NCBI GenBank assembly: GCA_035342095.1
Contig: DAOQWL010000006.1
Location: 1-64,000, forward strand
Direction: 5' to 3'
Origin: PLanc-01 sp035342095
GTDB taxonomy: Bacteria; Planctomycetota; Phycisphaerae; Sedimentisphaerales; Anaerobacaceae
DNA: 64,000 nucleotides
Position numbers and translations under genes: made by a program. Below the pieces are notes generated by a model that searched no databases, was not told the origin of the DNA, and saw only the letters and a list, made by a program, of their open reading frames with translations. Shown here in pieces: positions 41,282 through 49,691 of the stretch. Position 1 is the first letter of the stretch, and every line of letters starts with the position of its first letter.

Positions 41282-41956
41282 GTGACGATGCGAGATCTCG
41301 ATGGACTCAGAACACGGGTGTCTTCGTTGTTGTGCGATGGAATTATGATTGCCGGACTTACGATTGCAGATTTGGCGCGACCCGCAGAGCCGAGGCTTGC
41401 CCGCCTCTACGACGTGGCGCTGGTAGTAGGTGGATCGATCCTGATCGCGGTGCTGGCCCAGATCGCGGTGGGGTACCCTGTTCCGATCACGGGCCAGACC
41501 TTCGGCGTGCTGCTGGCGGGTGCCCTGTTGGGCTCCAAGCGGGGCGTCCTGTGCGTCCTCGCCTACCTTGCGGAAGGCATGATGGGCCTGCCCGTCTTCT
41601 CGCACGGCCGGGCCGGGCTGACCATGTTCTTCGGGCCCACCGCAGGCTATCTCGTGGGTTTCGTGCCCGCCGCGTATATCGTGGGCGTGCTGGCGGAGCG
41701 GGGTTGGGACCGCCGGGCGGATACGACCTCGCTGGCGATGGTCCTCGGCAGCGCCGGGATGTACGCCTGCGCCCTGACGTGGCTGTCCTGCCTGGATTCC
41801 CTGCTGGGCAAGCCCCTGGGCGGCGGCGTCCTGGCGGTCGGCCTGTACCCGTTCCTGGTGGGCGACGTCCTGAAGATCGTCCTGGCGACGATCCTGCTGC
41901 CTTCCGGCTGGAAATTGCTGCGACATTTTCGAGTTGATAATCCCGCCGAGATGTGA
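41282..41956 (+). CDS. bioY: Biotin transporter substrate-binding subunit BioY
   Basis: A 224-aa membrane protein with six helices. The BioY signature is VGYPVPITGQTFGVLLAGAL followed by LGSKRGVLCVLAYLAEGMMG with LPVFSHG and PTAGYLVGFVPAAYIVG. The end is LYPFLVGDVLKIVLATILLP. It binds biotin as the S-component of an ECF transporter, or alone. No energising subunits lie nearby. The upstream start (ATG 41282 or 41288) gives an unusual hydrophilic N-terminal extension before the first helix; a later ATG at 41348 (MIAGLTIADL) would give a more typical length. Confidence 0.93.
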   Translation: MTMRDLDGLRTRVSSLLCDGIMIAGLTIADLARPAEPRLARLYDVALVVGGSILIAVLAQIAVGYPVPITGQTFGVLLAGALLGSKRGVLCVLAYLAEGMMGLPVFSHGRAGLTMFFGPTAGYLVGFVPAAYIVGVLAERGWDRRADTTSLAMVLGSAGMYACALTWLSCLDSLLGKPLGGGVLAVGLYPFLVGDVLKIVLATILLPSGWKLLRHFRVDNPAEM

Positions 41957-41989
41957 TAAAGTGACTCTCGTTCGCCTGAACGGGCTGTT

Positions 41990-42060
41990 TGGGGAATAGT
42001 GTAATGGTAGCACAAATGACTCTGGATCATTTAGTTAAGGTTCGAATCCTTATTCCCCAG
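41990..42060 (+). tRNA. tRNA-Gln, anticodon CTG
   Basis: Acceptor TGGGGAA (41990-41996) pairs with TTCCCCA, discriminator G at 42060. The D arm contains AGTGTAATGGTAGCAC, the anticodon arm is AATGA-CTCTGGA-TCATT, and the T arm is TAAGG-TTCGAAT-CCTTA. The 7-base anticodon loop places CTG at positions 34-36, decoding CAG. No CCA is encoded. U1-A72 is the expected pair for tRNA-Gln. Confidence 0.96.
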
Positions 42061-42181
42061 TTCTCCTAAGTCCTTGCGAGACAGTAGTTTACAAACCAGC
42101 GGTTGACGCCACGCCAGAGAAATGGTCTGAGAAACGGTGTACATCAGCGTGTGCGGGCAGGGCGTCTTCTCTTCTGCTGCC

Positions 42182-42625
42182 TCACTTCATCTTCCTGGCA
42201 ATGGAAATCAGCCCCTCGGTATCGCGAAGCTGTAGGTCCCCGCTGGAACCGAGAGCGTAGTGATCCCCATGAGTGGAACCATCCGCATAATCGAACCGGC
42301 GACCAAGCGGAGATCTCTTCTCAACGATTTCCTTCTTGAGGCTACTACCGTCTTTGAACCTCCGCTCAACGAATAGCTTCCCCTCTTTCTGGAAAATCGT
42401 GATGCGACTTGCGACACCGGGCCTCTCGTCGAGCCAGTACCCAATGGTCTGCTGATTGGCAGGCGTGGGCTTGTCCTCTTCCTCCGCCGCCAAGCTGGTC
42501 GCCTCTTGGAGCTTCGGTTGCTCGAAGTGATTGCGATGGCTCTCGTGTGAGTCAGGATTGCTGCTGACCATTGCGCCAACGATCAGCAGGCCCACGATGG
42601 CTACGAGTGCGAGTCGGTGTTGCAT
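42182..42625 (-). CDS. Small secreted protein, function unknown
   Basis: A 147-aa protein with an N-terminal signal sequence (MQHRLALVAIVGLLIVGAMV) followed by a His/Glu-rich segment (PDSHESHRNHFEQPKLQEAT) and a compact C-terminal region with TIGYWLDERPGVASRITIFQ, KLFVERRFKDGSSLKKEIVE and GRRFDYADGSTHGDHYALGS, which looks like a small beta-sheet domain. GGAGGATAG at about 10 bases upstream supports the ATG. Codon use is slightly less GC-biased than the metabolic genes. No family recognised. Confidence 0.72.
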   Translation of the reverse strand: MQHRLALVAIVGLLIVGAMVSSNPDSHESHRNHFEQPKLQEATSLAAEEEDKPTPANQQTIGYWLDERPGVASRITIFQKEGKLFVERRFKDGSSLKKEIVEKRSPLGRRFDYADGSTHGDHYALGSSGDLQLRDTEGLISIARKMK

Positions 42626-42805
42626 ATCTATCCTCCCAAGGGCGCCCCTATCCCCACCGATATCGGCGCTCCCACGGCCAGGCTTTACTACAGTCGTAAT
42701 AGCACACCTTCACTTTCGCTAAGAATCTCACCGACCGTTCAGCGGGGACCTATCCACTCCCCCACAGACCGTCTCTGGGCTCCCGAACCTTGCTGAGAAT
42801 TGGTA

Positions 42806-43153
42806 TCAGGCGACCGGCTTCTCGGCAAGAAGGTCCGCATACATCTTCTCCAGCTTCTCGCACTCCGCCCGGAGATACTCGCTCTGCGGGTTGTACCGCA
42901 GGTCGTTCTTCACCTGGGCCAGCTTCCGCTCCGTAAGGCTGAGCCGGGTGTGCCACTGCGTCGTGCACGTCGGTGTCGAAGCCAGTCTCGCGCGATCAGC
43001 CGAGATTGGGGAGATTCTGCGTGACTGTTCCCGTGGGGAATCCGTAGAATCGGAGGCGACCAGATGTGTCACTGCGGAAGGCTTGCTGTCATGTGCAGGG
43101 CGCATATCGATGTTTACGAGCAAGTCCGCGACGCCGTACCCGACAGGGTACAT
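42806..43153 (-). CDS. Short coiled-coil protein or gene remnant
   Basis: This 115-codon frame ends in a convincing helical segment: LSLTERKLAQVKNDLRYNPQ and AECEKLEKMYADLLAEKPVA. The N-terminal half has poor composition and overlaps the promoter region of the divergent gene at 43168, so the true start may be further in (no good start codon with a ribosome site was found) or the 5' end may have been lost. Function unknown. Confidence 0.4.
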   Translation of the reverse strand: MYPVGYGVADLLVNIDMRPAHDSKPSAVTHLVASDSTDSPREQSRRISPISADRARLASTPTCTTQWHTRLSLTERKLAQVKNDLRYNPQSEYLRAECEKLEKMYADLLAEKPVA

Positions 43154-43167
43154 ACAGGAGATGTGCC

Positions 43168-44157
43168 ATGGTACAACTCATCTGCTCCGGTTTTGTTCTC
43201 GTGTCGCTCGTCTCCACGGGTCTGTTGATGGGCTCGGAAGGTTCGCAGCCGTTGCGCCAAGCGGCGCCGGGGCTGGCCTCCAAGTACGTGGGAGACGACG
43301 GGTTACAAAGAGATCCGGCGGTCGTCTTTGCCGAAGATTTCGAGGAGGGCAATCTCGATGCGGTGTGGTCGCGGTGGGAGAATATCGAGAGTAAGGAGAT
43401 CATGTCGCTGTCCGCTGATGTGCCGGCCACGACCGGCGGCAAACGGTCGCTCCTGATGACCCATATCGGCGGCCAGAGCACCGGCGGCCACCTGTATCGG
43501 CGACTGCTGCCGGGATATGAGAAGCTGCACGTGCGATTCTACGTGAAGTTCGATCCCGGCTGCTACCCGATCCATCACTTCGTCCACGTCGGAGGGTACA
43601 ATCCGCCGACGCGGTGGCCGCAGGGGGGAGCAGGCACCCGGCCCAAGGGCGACGAGCGGTTCACCACGGGCGTCGAGCCCTACGCCGATGAATGGCGGTG
43701 GGACTTCTATTCCTACTGGATGGGCATGCGGTCCTCGCCGGACGGCAAGTCCTGGGGGCATGACTTCGTGAACGATCCGAAGCTTGTGGTCGAACGTGGT
43801 CGGTGGATTTGCGTCGAGCTGATGATGAAGATGAACGACCCCGCAACCGACAGCAACGGTGAGCAGGCCCTCTGGATCGACGGCCGGCCCTGGACCAAGG
43901 ACGGGCAGACTCTCAGCCATCTGGGTCTGGGTTTTCCGCGAGGCAAGTGGGTCTGGGATAGCTTTCTGCCCGATCCGGACGGCGAACCGTTCGAGGGGTT
44001 CCGCTGGCGGAGCACGGATGATCTGAATCTGAACTTCTTCTGGCTGCTGCTGTACATCACGAAGGCGCCCGCGGGTCACGTGAGCAAGGTCTGGTTCGAC
44101 GACATCGTCGTCGCCCGCGAGTACATCGGTCCCCTGAATCCAGGCAAGCCGCAGTGA
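43168..44157 (+). CDS. Secreted jelly-roll protein (polysaccharide lyase 14-like)
   Basis: About 329 aa; AGGAG (43156-43160) lies 7 bases before the ATG at 43168. A short signal (LICSGFVLVSLVSTGLLMGS) is followed by a beta-rich catalytic-type domain: VVFAEDFEEGNLDAVWSRWE, GGHLYRRLLPGYEKLHVRFY with VKFDPGCYPIHHFVHVGGYN, WDFYSYWMGMRSSPDGKSWG, GRWICVELMMKMNDPATDSN and SKVWFDDIVVAREYIGPL. The fold pattern resembles polysaccharide lyase family 14/LamG-like jelly rolls seen in secreted planctomycete proteins. A polysaccharide substrate is plausible, but not shown by any single motif. Confidence 0.75.
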   Translation: MVQLICSGFVLVSLVSTGLLMGSEGSQPLRQAAPGLASKYVGDDGLQRDPAVVFAEDFEEGNLDAVWSRWENIESKEIMSLSADVPATTGGKRSLLMTHIGGQSTGGHLYRRLLPGYEKLHVRFYVKFDPGCYPIHHFVHVGGYNPPTRWPQGGAGTRPKGDERFTTGVEPYADEWRWDFYSYWMGMRSSPDGKSWGHDFVNDPKLVVERGRWICVELMMKMNDPATDSNGEQALWIDGRPWTKDGQTLSHLGLGFPRGKWVWDSFLPDPDGEPFEGFRWRSTDDLNLNFFWLLLYITKAPAGHVSKVWFDDIVVAREYIGPLNPGKPQ

Positions 44158-44175
44158 TGCGAGCAGGCGGCATCT

Positions 44176-44943
44176 TCACGCGATCTCCGCGATGATCGGT
44201 GTATGGTCGCTGGGACGCTCGGCGGCGCGGGGCTCCTTGTCGATGGTACAGGCGGTGCACCGGTCCGCCAGGGGGGCGGTGCCCAGGATGTGATCGATCC
44301 GCCATCCGCGGTTCTTCTGGAAGAAGTTCCCGATTCTGTAATCCCAGAATGTGTATTGGCCCGGCTCGGAGCAGTGCTTGCGGAACAGATCGGCGAAGCC
44401 CCACTCCATCACCTCCGCCAGTGCCCTGCGGACCGTGGGATGGTAGCAGACATGGCCCTCCAACGCGACGGGATCGTACACGTCGATGGGCAGCGGCGCG
44501 ACGTTGAGGTCTCCCACCCAGAGCACCGGTTCGTTGGGTCTGAACCTCTCGCGAAAATATGCGAGGAGGCGTTTGAGCCAATCGAGCTTGTACTGGAAGC
44601 GTTCCGACGTGGCGAGGTAACCCTGCGGGACGTAAGTGTTTACGATTGTGATGCCCCTGATGGCCGCCGTCACGATCCGAGGCTCGTCCTTCGGCTCGTC
44701 CGGGAGTCCGAATTCCACTCGTTCGATTTCGTGCGGGGAGAGGATGGCGACGCCGTTGTAGGTCTTCTGGCCGCGGAATGCGCATGCGTAGCCGATTTCA
44801 CGGAACGCCTCCCGGGGAAAATCGGCGTCCTGGACCTTGGTTTCCTGCACGGCCAGGATGTCGGGTCGGTTCTTCTGGAGCCACGAGAGGACGATCGGCA
44901 GTCGGACACGGATCGAGTTGACATTGAAGCTGGCGATTCTCAT
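44176..44943 (-). CDS. xthA: Exodeoxyribonuclease III
   Basis: A 255-aa AP endonuclease/3'-exonuclease. Motifs of the exo-endo-phosphatase fold: MRIASFNVNSIRVRLPIVLS, ILAVQETKVQDADFP (metal-binding Glu), GVAILSP, VNTYVPQG, VLWVGDLNVAPLPIDVYDP (D-x-N), and the C-terminal WRIDHILGTAPL and RPSDHTPIIAEI with catalytic D-H. The extended loop with FWDYRIGNFFQKNRGWRIDH is standard for XthA. It repairs abasic sites in DNA. It is convergent with the secreted protein gene upstream; their stops are about 20 bases apart. Confidence 0.96.
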   Translation of the reverse strand: MRIASFNVNSIRVRLPIVLSWLQKNRPDILAVQETKVQDADFPREAFREIGYACAFRGQKTYNGVAILSPHEIERVEFGLPDEPKDEPRIVTAAIRGITIVNTYVPQGYLATSERFQYKLDWLKRLLAYFRERFRPNEPVLWVGDLNVAPLPIDVYDPVALEGHVCYHPTVRRALAEVMEWGFADLFRKHCSEPGQYTFWDYRIGNFFQKNRGWRIDHILGTAPLADRCTACTIDKEPRAAERPSDHTPIIAEIA

Positions 44944-45233
44944 CAGATTCCACTCCGTGAAGTCCGTAAGTCTATGTGCCCCAACAGGTTGTCAGACCCC
45001 TGCGAGTGTCCGGACCGGGGTTGACGCTCCTCTGATGGTACCCGGCGGGCCCGTCGATGACAACGGGCTCGTGATGGCATGCATAGTTAGTAGCAGGGAA
45101 TTTAGGGGGAATAATGAACCCATGGGCCTTGGGATCTGTAATCGCCAATGGCACGTGCCGTCCTAGAGGCCGTGGGTCCCGGCGCGATGCAGGGGTGGCC
45201 GCACGAGTTGTGTATTTCTCGCGAACAGAGGTC
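44944..45233. other. Intergenic, nothing recognised
   Basis: About 290 bases between the xthA start and the Rrf2 promoter. No coding pattern, repeat or hairpin stood out. Confidence 0.4.
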
Positions 45234-45263
45234 TTGACCGGGGAGTGTTTAGTACACTAATAT
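45234..45263 (+). promoter_or_regulatory. Promoter and probable Rrf2 operator
   Basis: TTGACC (45234-45239), 18-base spacer, TAATAT (45258-45263). TTAGTACACTAA (45249-45260) is a 5+2+5 palindrome that overlaps the -10 box, fitting autoregulation by the Rrf2 protein encoded 30 bases downstream. Confidence 0.65.
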
Positions 45264-45290
45264 AATAGAGATAGTAGGAGATTAGAAGAA

Positions 45291-45722
45291 ATGAAACTCT
45301 CGACACGTACTCGTTATGGGATGCGAGCGATCATTGAGCTGGCCCAGCACGAGGACAAGCGTCCCCTTCAGTTGAAGACGATCGCCGAACGGCAGGACAT
45401 CTCGGTCAAGTATCTCGAACAGCTCATGAGTCTGCTTCGCTCGGCGGGATTCGTCCGAAGCGTCAGAGGCTCCAAGGGGGGGTACACGCTGGGTCGGCCG
45501 GCGGACCAGATCACGCTCAGTGAGATCTTCCGATGTCTTGAAGGTGCGGTGACGACCGCCGAGTGCGTCGATGAAGAATCCTACTGTGCGAGGTCGGCGG
45601 ATTGTGCGGCCCGCGACGTCTGGATACGGGTCGAGAAGGCCATCCAGGACGTCCTGGGCTCCATCCGACTGTCCGACCTGATCCGCAAGTCGAGGAACGG
45701 CAGGGCGGAATACCAGATTTGA
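45291..45722 (+). CDS. Rrf2-family Fe-S/cysteine regulator (IscR/CymR-like)
   Basis: A 143-aa winged-helix regulator: MKLSTRTRYGMRAIIELAQH, then KTIAERQDISVKYLEQLMSL and GFVRSVRGSKGGYTLGRPAD. A three-cysteine element ECVDEESYCARSADCAARDV (C-x6-C-x5-C) resembles the Fe-S ligands of IscR (C-x5-C-x5-C), so an iron-sulfur sensor is likely, though cysteine synthase-sensing CymR is an alternative given the neighbour cysK. It leads an operon with cysK, serine acetyltransferase, nadA, nifU and nifS, and an Fe-S sensor at the head of such an operon makes biological sense. A palindrome over its own -10 box suggests autoregulation. Confidence 0.92.
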   Translation: MKLSTRTRYGMRAIIELAQHEDKRPLQLKTIAERQDISVKYLEQLMSLLRSAGFVRSVRGSKGGYTLGRPADQITLSEIFRCLEGAVTTAECVDEESYCARSADCAARDVWIRVEKAIQDVLGSIRLSDLIRKSRNGRAEYQI

Positions 45723-45741
45723 AGGCTGGGAGCATAGGTGC

Positions 45742-46686
45742 ATGAGCGCTGTATTCGAGGACATCGCAGCCGCGGTGGGGTATACGCCCTTGGTGCGGAT
45801 TAACAAGCTCGGTTCAGGCAAGGCTGAAATCCTGGGTAAGCTGGAATCGAAGAACCCCTGCGGCAGCATCAAGGACCGGATCGCCAAGTACATGGTCGAG
45901 GCGGCCGAGGAGGCTGGGCTCATCGGGCCCGAGACCGTGCTTGTGGAGCCCACCAGCGGCAACACAGGCATTGGCCTGGCGTTCATCTGCGCCGCCAAAG
46001 GCATCCCGCTGATTCTGACCATGCCGGAGTCGATGAGCATCGAGCGGCGAAAGCTCCTGCTGATGTTCGGCGCCCGGATCATCCTGACGCCGGCCGACCG
46101 CGGTATCCGAGGGGCCGTCGAGAAGGCCGAGCAGCTCGTGGCGGCCAATCCCAAAGCCTGCATGCTCCAGCAGTTCAAGAACCCCGCCAATCCCAGGGCG
46201 CATCGTGAGACCACGGCCAAGGAGATTTGGATCGATACGGACGGGAAGGTCGATATACTGGTGTCGGCCGTAGGGACCGGCGGTACGTTGACCGGCTGCG
46301 GCGAGGCGCTCAAGGCCAGGAATGCCGACCTGAAGATTGTCGCGGTCGAGCCGAAGGACTCGGCGGTTCTTTCGGGGGGCAAGCCGGGACGCCACAAGAT
46401 CCAGGGGATCGGGGCGGGTTTCGTCCCCGAGGTCCTCCAGACCGGCCTGATCGACGAAGTCCTTCAGGTCTCGAACGAGGATGCCCTGCAGACGGCCCGC
46501 CGGCTGGCCGCGGAAGAGGGGATTCTCTCCGGCATCAGCGGGGGCGCGAATATCTGGGCGGCCGTCCGGTTGTCGCACCGCCCGGAGAACGAAGGCAAGA
46601 CGATTGTCACCTTCATCTGCGACACCGGGGAACGCTATGTTTCCACCGAGTTGTTCGAGAACCTTCCCGAACCGGAGAAGGCATGA
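45742..46686 (+). CDS. cysK: Cysteine synthase (O-acetylserine sulfhydrylase)
   Basis: A 314-aa PLP enzyme making cysteine from O-acetylserine and sulfide. The PLP lysine is K44 in ESKNPCGSIKDRIAKYM. The substrate loop VEPTSGNTGIGLAFICA, the phosphate clamp VGTGGTLTGCGEA and the end SGISGGANIWAAVRL are the family standards. The mid-region IQGIGAGFVPEVLQTGLIDE matches CysK rather than cystathionine beta-synthase. The usual P-G-G-S before the lysine is here P-C-G-S, a mild variation. It follows the regulator by 19 bases and precedes serine acetyltransferase by 23, so the two steps of cysteine synthesis are adjacent. Confidence 0.97.
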   Translation: MSAVFEDIAAAVGYTPLVRINKLGSGKAEILGKLESKNPCGSIKDRIAKYMVEAAEEAGLIGPETVLVEPTSGNTGIGLAFICAAKGIPLILTMPESMSIERRKLLLMFGARIILTPADRGIRGAVEKAEQLVAANPKACMLQQFKNPANPRAHRETTAKEIWIDTDGKVDILVSAVGTGGTLTGCGEALKARNADLKIVAVEPKDSAVLSGGKPGRHKIQGIGAGFVPEVLQTGLIDEVLQVSNEDALQTARRLAAEEGILSGISGGANIWAAVRLSHRPENEGKTIVTFICDTGERYVSTELFENLPEPEKA

Positions 46687-46709
46687 ATTGGAGCAGAGGC
46701 TTTTGCTGA

Positions 46710-47645
46710 ATGACGAAAGATAGACTGACAAACAAGACGCTCGACCGACTGGTGGACGAGATCACGGAGACCTACGACGGCGATCTCGGCATCAACTTCA
46801 TCGATGCCTCCAATCTGCCTGTGCGGGGCAAGATCATCGAAGTGCTCGACCTGCTGATCGAGCTGCTCTTCCCGGGGCACACGGGCAGCAAGGCGATCAC
46901 CCGCTCGAACGTCCGATACATCGTGGGCGATCTGCTCAGTCAGGTGTACACGGAACTTGCCGAGCAGGTCGAGCGGGCGTACCAGTATCAGTGCCGCATC
47001 AACAACTGCACGCATTGCGACTGCGGGACGATGGCCCGCAAGGTGACGAGTGAGCTGCTGGGCGAGGTGCCGCGAATTCGCGGGGTTCTCAAGACCGACG
47101 TGCGGGCGGCCTACGAAGGCGACCCCGCGGCCACGTCCTACGAGGAGATCGTGATGAGCTATCCGTGCATCATCGCGATTGCCACGTATCGGGTCGCGCA
47201 TGAGCTCTACGTCCGCCAGGTCCCGTTGATTCCGCGAATCATGTCCGAGTGCGCCCACATGAAGACCGGCATCGACATCCACCCGGGGGCCACGATCGGC
47301 AGCGGGTTCTTCATCGATCACGGCACCGGCGTCGTCATCGGCGAGACCTCCGTGATTGGCAACAACGTGAAGATCTACCAGGGCACGACGCTTGGGGCGC
47401 TGAGTTTCCGGCGGGATGAACGCGGTCGCATCATCAAGGGCGGCAAACGCCACCCGACCATCGAGGACGATGTGACGATCTACGCGGAAGCCACCATCCT
47501 TGGCGACGTCACTATTGGCAAAGGCGCCGTTATCGGCGGCAACACATGGGTCAAGGAGTCCGTGCCGCCGGGAGTGACCGTGTCGAGTCCCGGCGCGGAC
47601 CTGGTGTATCGCAAGCAGAAGACCGCAGGGCAGAAGAACACCTGA
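46710..47645 (+). CDS. cysE: Serine O-acetyltransferase, long form
   Basis: A 311-aa enzyme that makes O-acetylserine for CysK. The C-terminal left-handed beta helix has hexapeptide repeats and the signatures GIDIHPGATIGSGFFIDHGT, VVIGETSVIGNNVKIYQGTT and GGKRHPTIEDDVTIYAEATI. The N-terminal alpha domain is long, about 170 residues, and contains an unusual cysteine cluster YQCRINNCTHCDCG (C95, C100, H102, C103, C105) of possible metal-binding type. Long SATs of this sort are found in planctomycetes and other phyla. It shares the operon with cysK and nadA (29-base gap). Confidence 0.94.
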   Translation: MTKDRLTNKTLDRLVDEITETYDGDLGINFIDASNLPVRGKIIEVLDLLIELLFPGHTGSKAITRSNVRYIVGDLLSQVYTELAEQVERAYQYQCRINNCTHCDCGTMARKVTSELLGEVPRIRGVLKTDVRAAYEGDPAATSYEEIVMSYPCIIAIATYRVAHELYVRQVPLIPRIMSECAHMKTGIDIHPGATIGSGFFIDHGTGVVIGETSVIGNNVKIYQGTTLGALSFRRDERGRIIKGGKRHPTIEDDVTIYAEATILGDVTIGKGAVIGGNTWVKESVPPGVTVSSPGADLVYRKQKTAGQKNT

Positions 47646-47674
47646 TCGCCGCATCGGGAAGACGCGGCGATTTC

Positions 47675-48607
47675 ATGCTGGAGAATGAGTTGGATCAGAA
47701 GCTGTTCGATGAGATTCGGGAGTGGAGGGACAAACGCCATGCCGTCATTCTGGCGCACAATTACCAGCCGGCGGAAGTTCAGGACGTGGCGGATTTCTGC
47801 GGGGATTCCCTCGGGTTGAGCGTCCAGGCATCGAAGACGGACGCGGAGGTGATTGTCTTCTGCGGCGTGCGATTCATGGCCGAGACGGCCAAGATCCTGT
47901 CGCCCGGCAAGACCGTTCTGCTCCCCGACCGGCGGGCGGGCTGTCCGATGGCGGACATGATTACGGCGGGCCAGTTGCGGGCCCTCAAGCAGAAGCATCC
48001 GGATGCGCTGGTGGTCTGCTACGTCAACAGCACCGCCCTCGTCAAAGCCGAGAGCGATTACTGCTGCACCAGCTCCAACGCTGTCGCGGTCGTGCAGTCG
48101 CTGCCGAAGGACCGGGAAATCCTCTTTGTGCCCGACCAGCACCTGGGTCGATTCGTCGAGCAGCAGACGGGCCGACGCCTGATCCTGTGGCCCGGATACT
48201 GTCCGACTCACGTCTCGATCTCGGAGGACGACATCACCCAGGCCAAACGCCTGTATCCGGATGCGGTCGTGATCGCTCATCCCGAGTGCTCGGAACCCGT
48301 GAAGGACCTGGCCGATGCGCTGCTGAGCACGGGCCAGATGCTCAAGTTCGTCCAGAACAGCCCGGCCAAACGGTTCCTTGTGGCGACCGAGATCGGCATG
48401 ATCCATCCGCTGAAGAAGGCCCGTCCGGATGCGGAGTTCATCCCGGCCAGCAGGCGGGGCGTCTGCCCGAATATGAAGAAGATCTCGCTCGAGAATGTCC
48501 TGGCTTCGCTCACGAACCTGCAATTCCCGATGGAAGTTCACGACGAGGTCCGGCTCCGGGCGGCCAAGGCCCTCGAACGAATGGTGCAGATCCAGCCCGG
48601 GAACTGA
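47675..48607 (+). CDS. nadA: Quinolinate synthase NadA
   Basis: A 310-aa [4Fe-4S] enzyme that condenses iminoaspartate with DHAP to quinolinate for NAD synthesis. Motifs: VILAHNYQPAEVQDVADFCG, DVIVFCGV-type VIVFCGVRFMAETAKIL, RRAGCPMADM, VVCYVNSTALVKAESDYCCT, CPTHVSISEDDI, HPECSEPVKDLADALLSTGQ and the ending RRGVCPNMKKISLENVLASL. Cysteines around positions 80s, 170s and 260s match the three cluster ligands of the long NadA family. Its [4Fe-4S] need explains its place in an Fe-S operon. Other NAD genes are not in the window. Confidence 0.96.
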   Translation: MLENELDQKLFDEIREWRDKRHAVILAHNYQPAEVQDVADFCGDSLGLSVQASKTDAEVIVFCGVRFMAETAKILSPGKTVLLPDRRAGCPMADMITAGQLRALKQKHPDALVVCYVNSTALVKAESDYCCTSSNAVAVVQSLPKDREILFVPDQHLGRFVEQQTGRRLILWPGYCPTHVSISEDDITQAKRLYPDAVVIAHPECSEPVKDLADALLSTGQMLKFVQNSPAKRFLVATEIGMIHPLKKARPDAEFIPASRRGVCPNMKKISLENVLASLTNLQFPMEVHDEVRLRAAKALERMVQIQPGN

Positions 48608-48699
48608 CTTCTGTTGGAGAGCACAGGGAGTATGAGGGCAACACGGGGGACTTATGACGCAGGAACGACGACATCATCGCCGATTTCGAACAGGTATTT

Positions 48700-48775
48700 A
48701 GGGCGAGCGTGAAGCGTGAGAACGGGTCCCATACGTCCCATCGGTCCTATGGGTCCTATTCCTCAGATAGTGACA
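48700..48775. repeat. Short imperfect tandem of TCCCATACG/TCCTATGGG words
   Basis: GGTCCCATACGTCCCATCGG is followed by TCCTATGGGTCCTATTCC: four near-copies of a 9-10 base word. It is related to CATAGGTCTCATAAGTCCCG at 36944. It lies in the nadA-nifU gap. Confidence 0.5.
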
Positions 48776-48800
48776 GAATCATCAAGGACAAAGAACTGCC

Positions 48801-49688
48801 ATGTGGGAATACACCGACAAAGTCATGGATCACTTCCTCAACCCGCGGAACGTGGGCGAGGTCGAGAACCCCGACGGCGTAGGCGAAGTCGGCTCGCTCG
48901 CCTGCGGCGACGCCCTGAAGCTGACGTTCAAGCTCGACAAGAAAGGGCGGATCGCGGACGTCAAGTTCAAGACGTTCGGCTGCGCCAGCGCCATCGCCAG
49001 TTCCTCCGTTCTGACGGAGTTGATCAAGGGCAAGACGCTCGAAGAGGCGATGAAGGTGACAAACCGCGACATTGCGGACTACCTGGGCGGCCTGCCCGAG
49101 CAGAAGATGCACTGTTCCGTGATGGGTCAGGAGGCCCTGGAGGCGGCCATCGCGAACTATCGCGGCCATGCCGCCGCTCCGCACGACCATGAGCACGGCG
49201 CCCGCGTCGTCTGCACCTGTTTCGGGGTCACCGACAAGGAAATCGAGCGGGTGATCCGCGACAACGATCTGACGACGGTCGAGCAGGTGACGAATTACTG
49301 CAAGGCCGGCGGCGGTTGCGGCGGCTGCAAGGGAGAGATCGAGAAGATCATCCAGGCGGTTCAGGGACAGAAGGTCAAGGAACAGAGCGTGCCGACGCCC
49401 GCGAAAGGGAAGAAACTGACCACCATCCAGAAGATCCAGCTCATCCAGCAGACGATCAACGAGCAGGTCCGGCCGGCTTTACGCGCGCACGGTGGCAATA
49501 TCGAGCTGATCGACGTCGAGGGCGACAAAGTCATCATCGCCTTTCGCGGCATGTGTGCCCAGTGCAAGGTCAGCGAGTTCACGATGAGAGATGTGGTCGA
49601 AGCCAAGCTCCGCGAGTTCGTCTCCGAAGACCTGTGTGTCGAGGAGGACAAAGACTCGCTGGAGACCGGGCACGAGCACAAAGGATAG
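48801..49688 (+). CDS. nifU: Fe-S scaffold protein NifU (three-domain)
   Basis: A 295-aa modular NifU. The N-terminal IscU-like domain has C35 (GSLACGDA), C61 (FKTFGCASA) and C105 (KMHCSVMGQ). The middle BFD-like [2Fe-2S] domain has C138 and C140 (VVCTCFGVT) with C173 and C176 (CKAGGGCGGC). The C-terminal Nfu domain has C252 and C255 (GMCAQCKVSEF). The positions match Azotobacter NifU almost residue for residue. It builds clusters using sulfur from NifS. It precedes nifS by 3 bases. Without nif structural genes nearby it likely serves housekeeping Fe-S enzymes such as NadA, IspG, IspH and ThiC, all encoded in this window. Confidence 0.97.
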   Translation: MWEYTDKVMDHFLNPRNVGEVENPDGVGEVGSLACGDALKLTFKLDKKGRIADVKFKTFGCASAIASSSVLTELIKGKTLEEAMKVTNRDIADYLGGLPEQKMHCSVMGQEALEAAIANYRGHAAAPHDHEHGARVVCTCFGVTDKEIERVIRDNDLTTVEQVTNYCKAGGGCGGCKGEIEKIIQAVQGQKVKEQSVPTPAKGKKLTTIQKIQLIQQTINEQVRPALRAHGGNIELIDVEGDKVIIAFRGMCAQCKVSEFTMRDVVEAKLREFVSEDLCVEEDKDSLETGHEHKG

Positions 49689-49691
49689 GGA

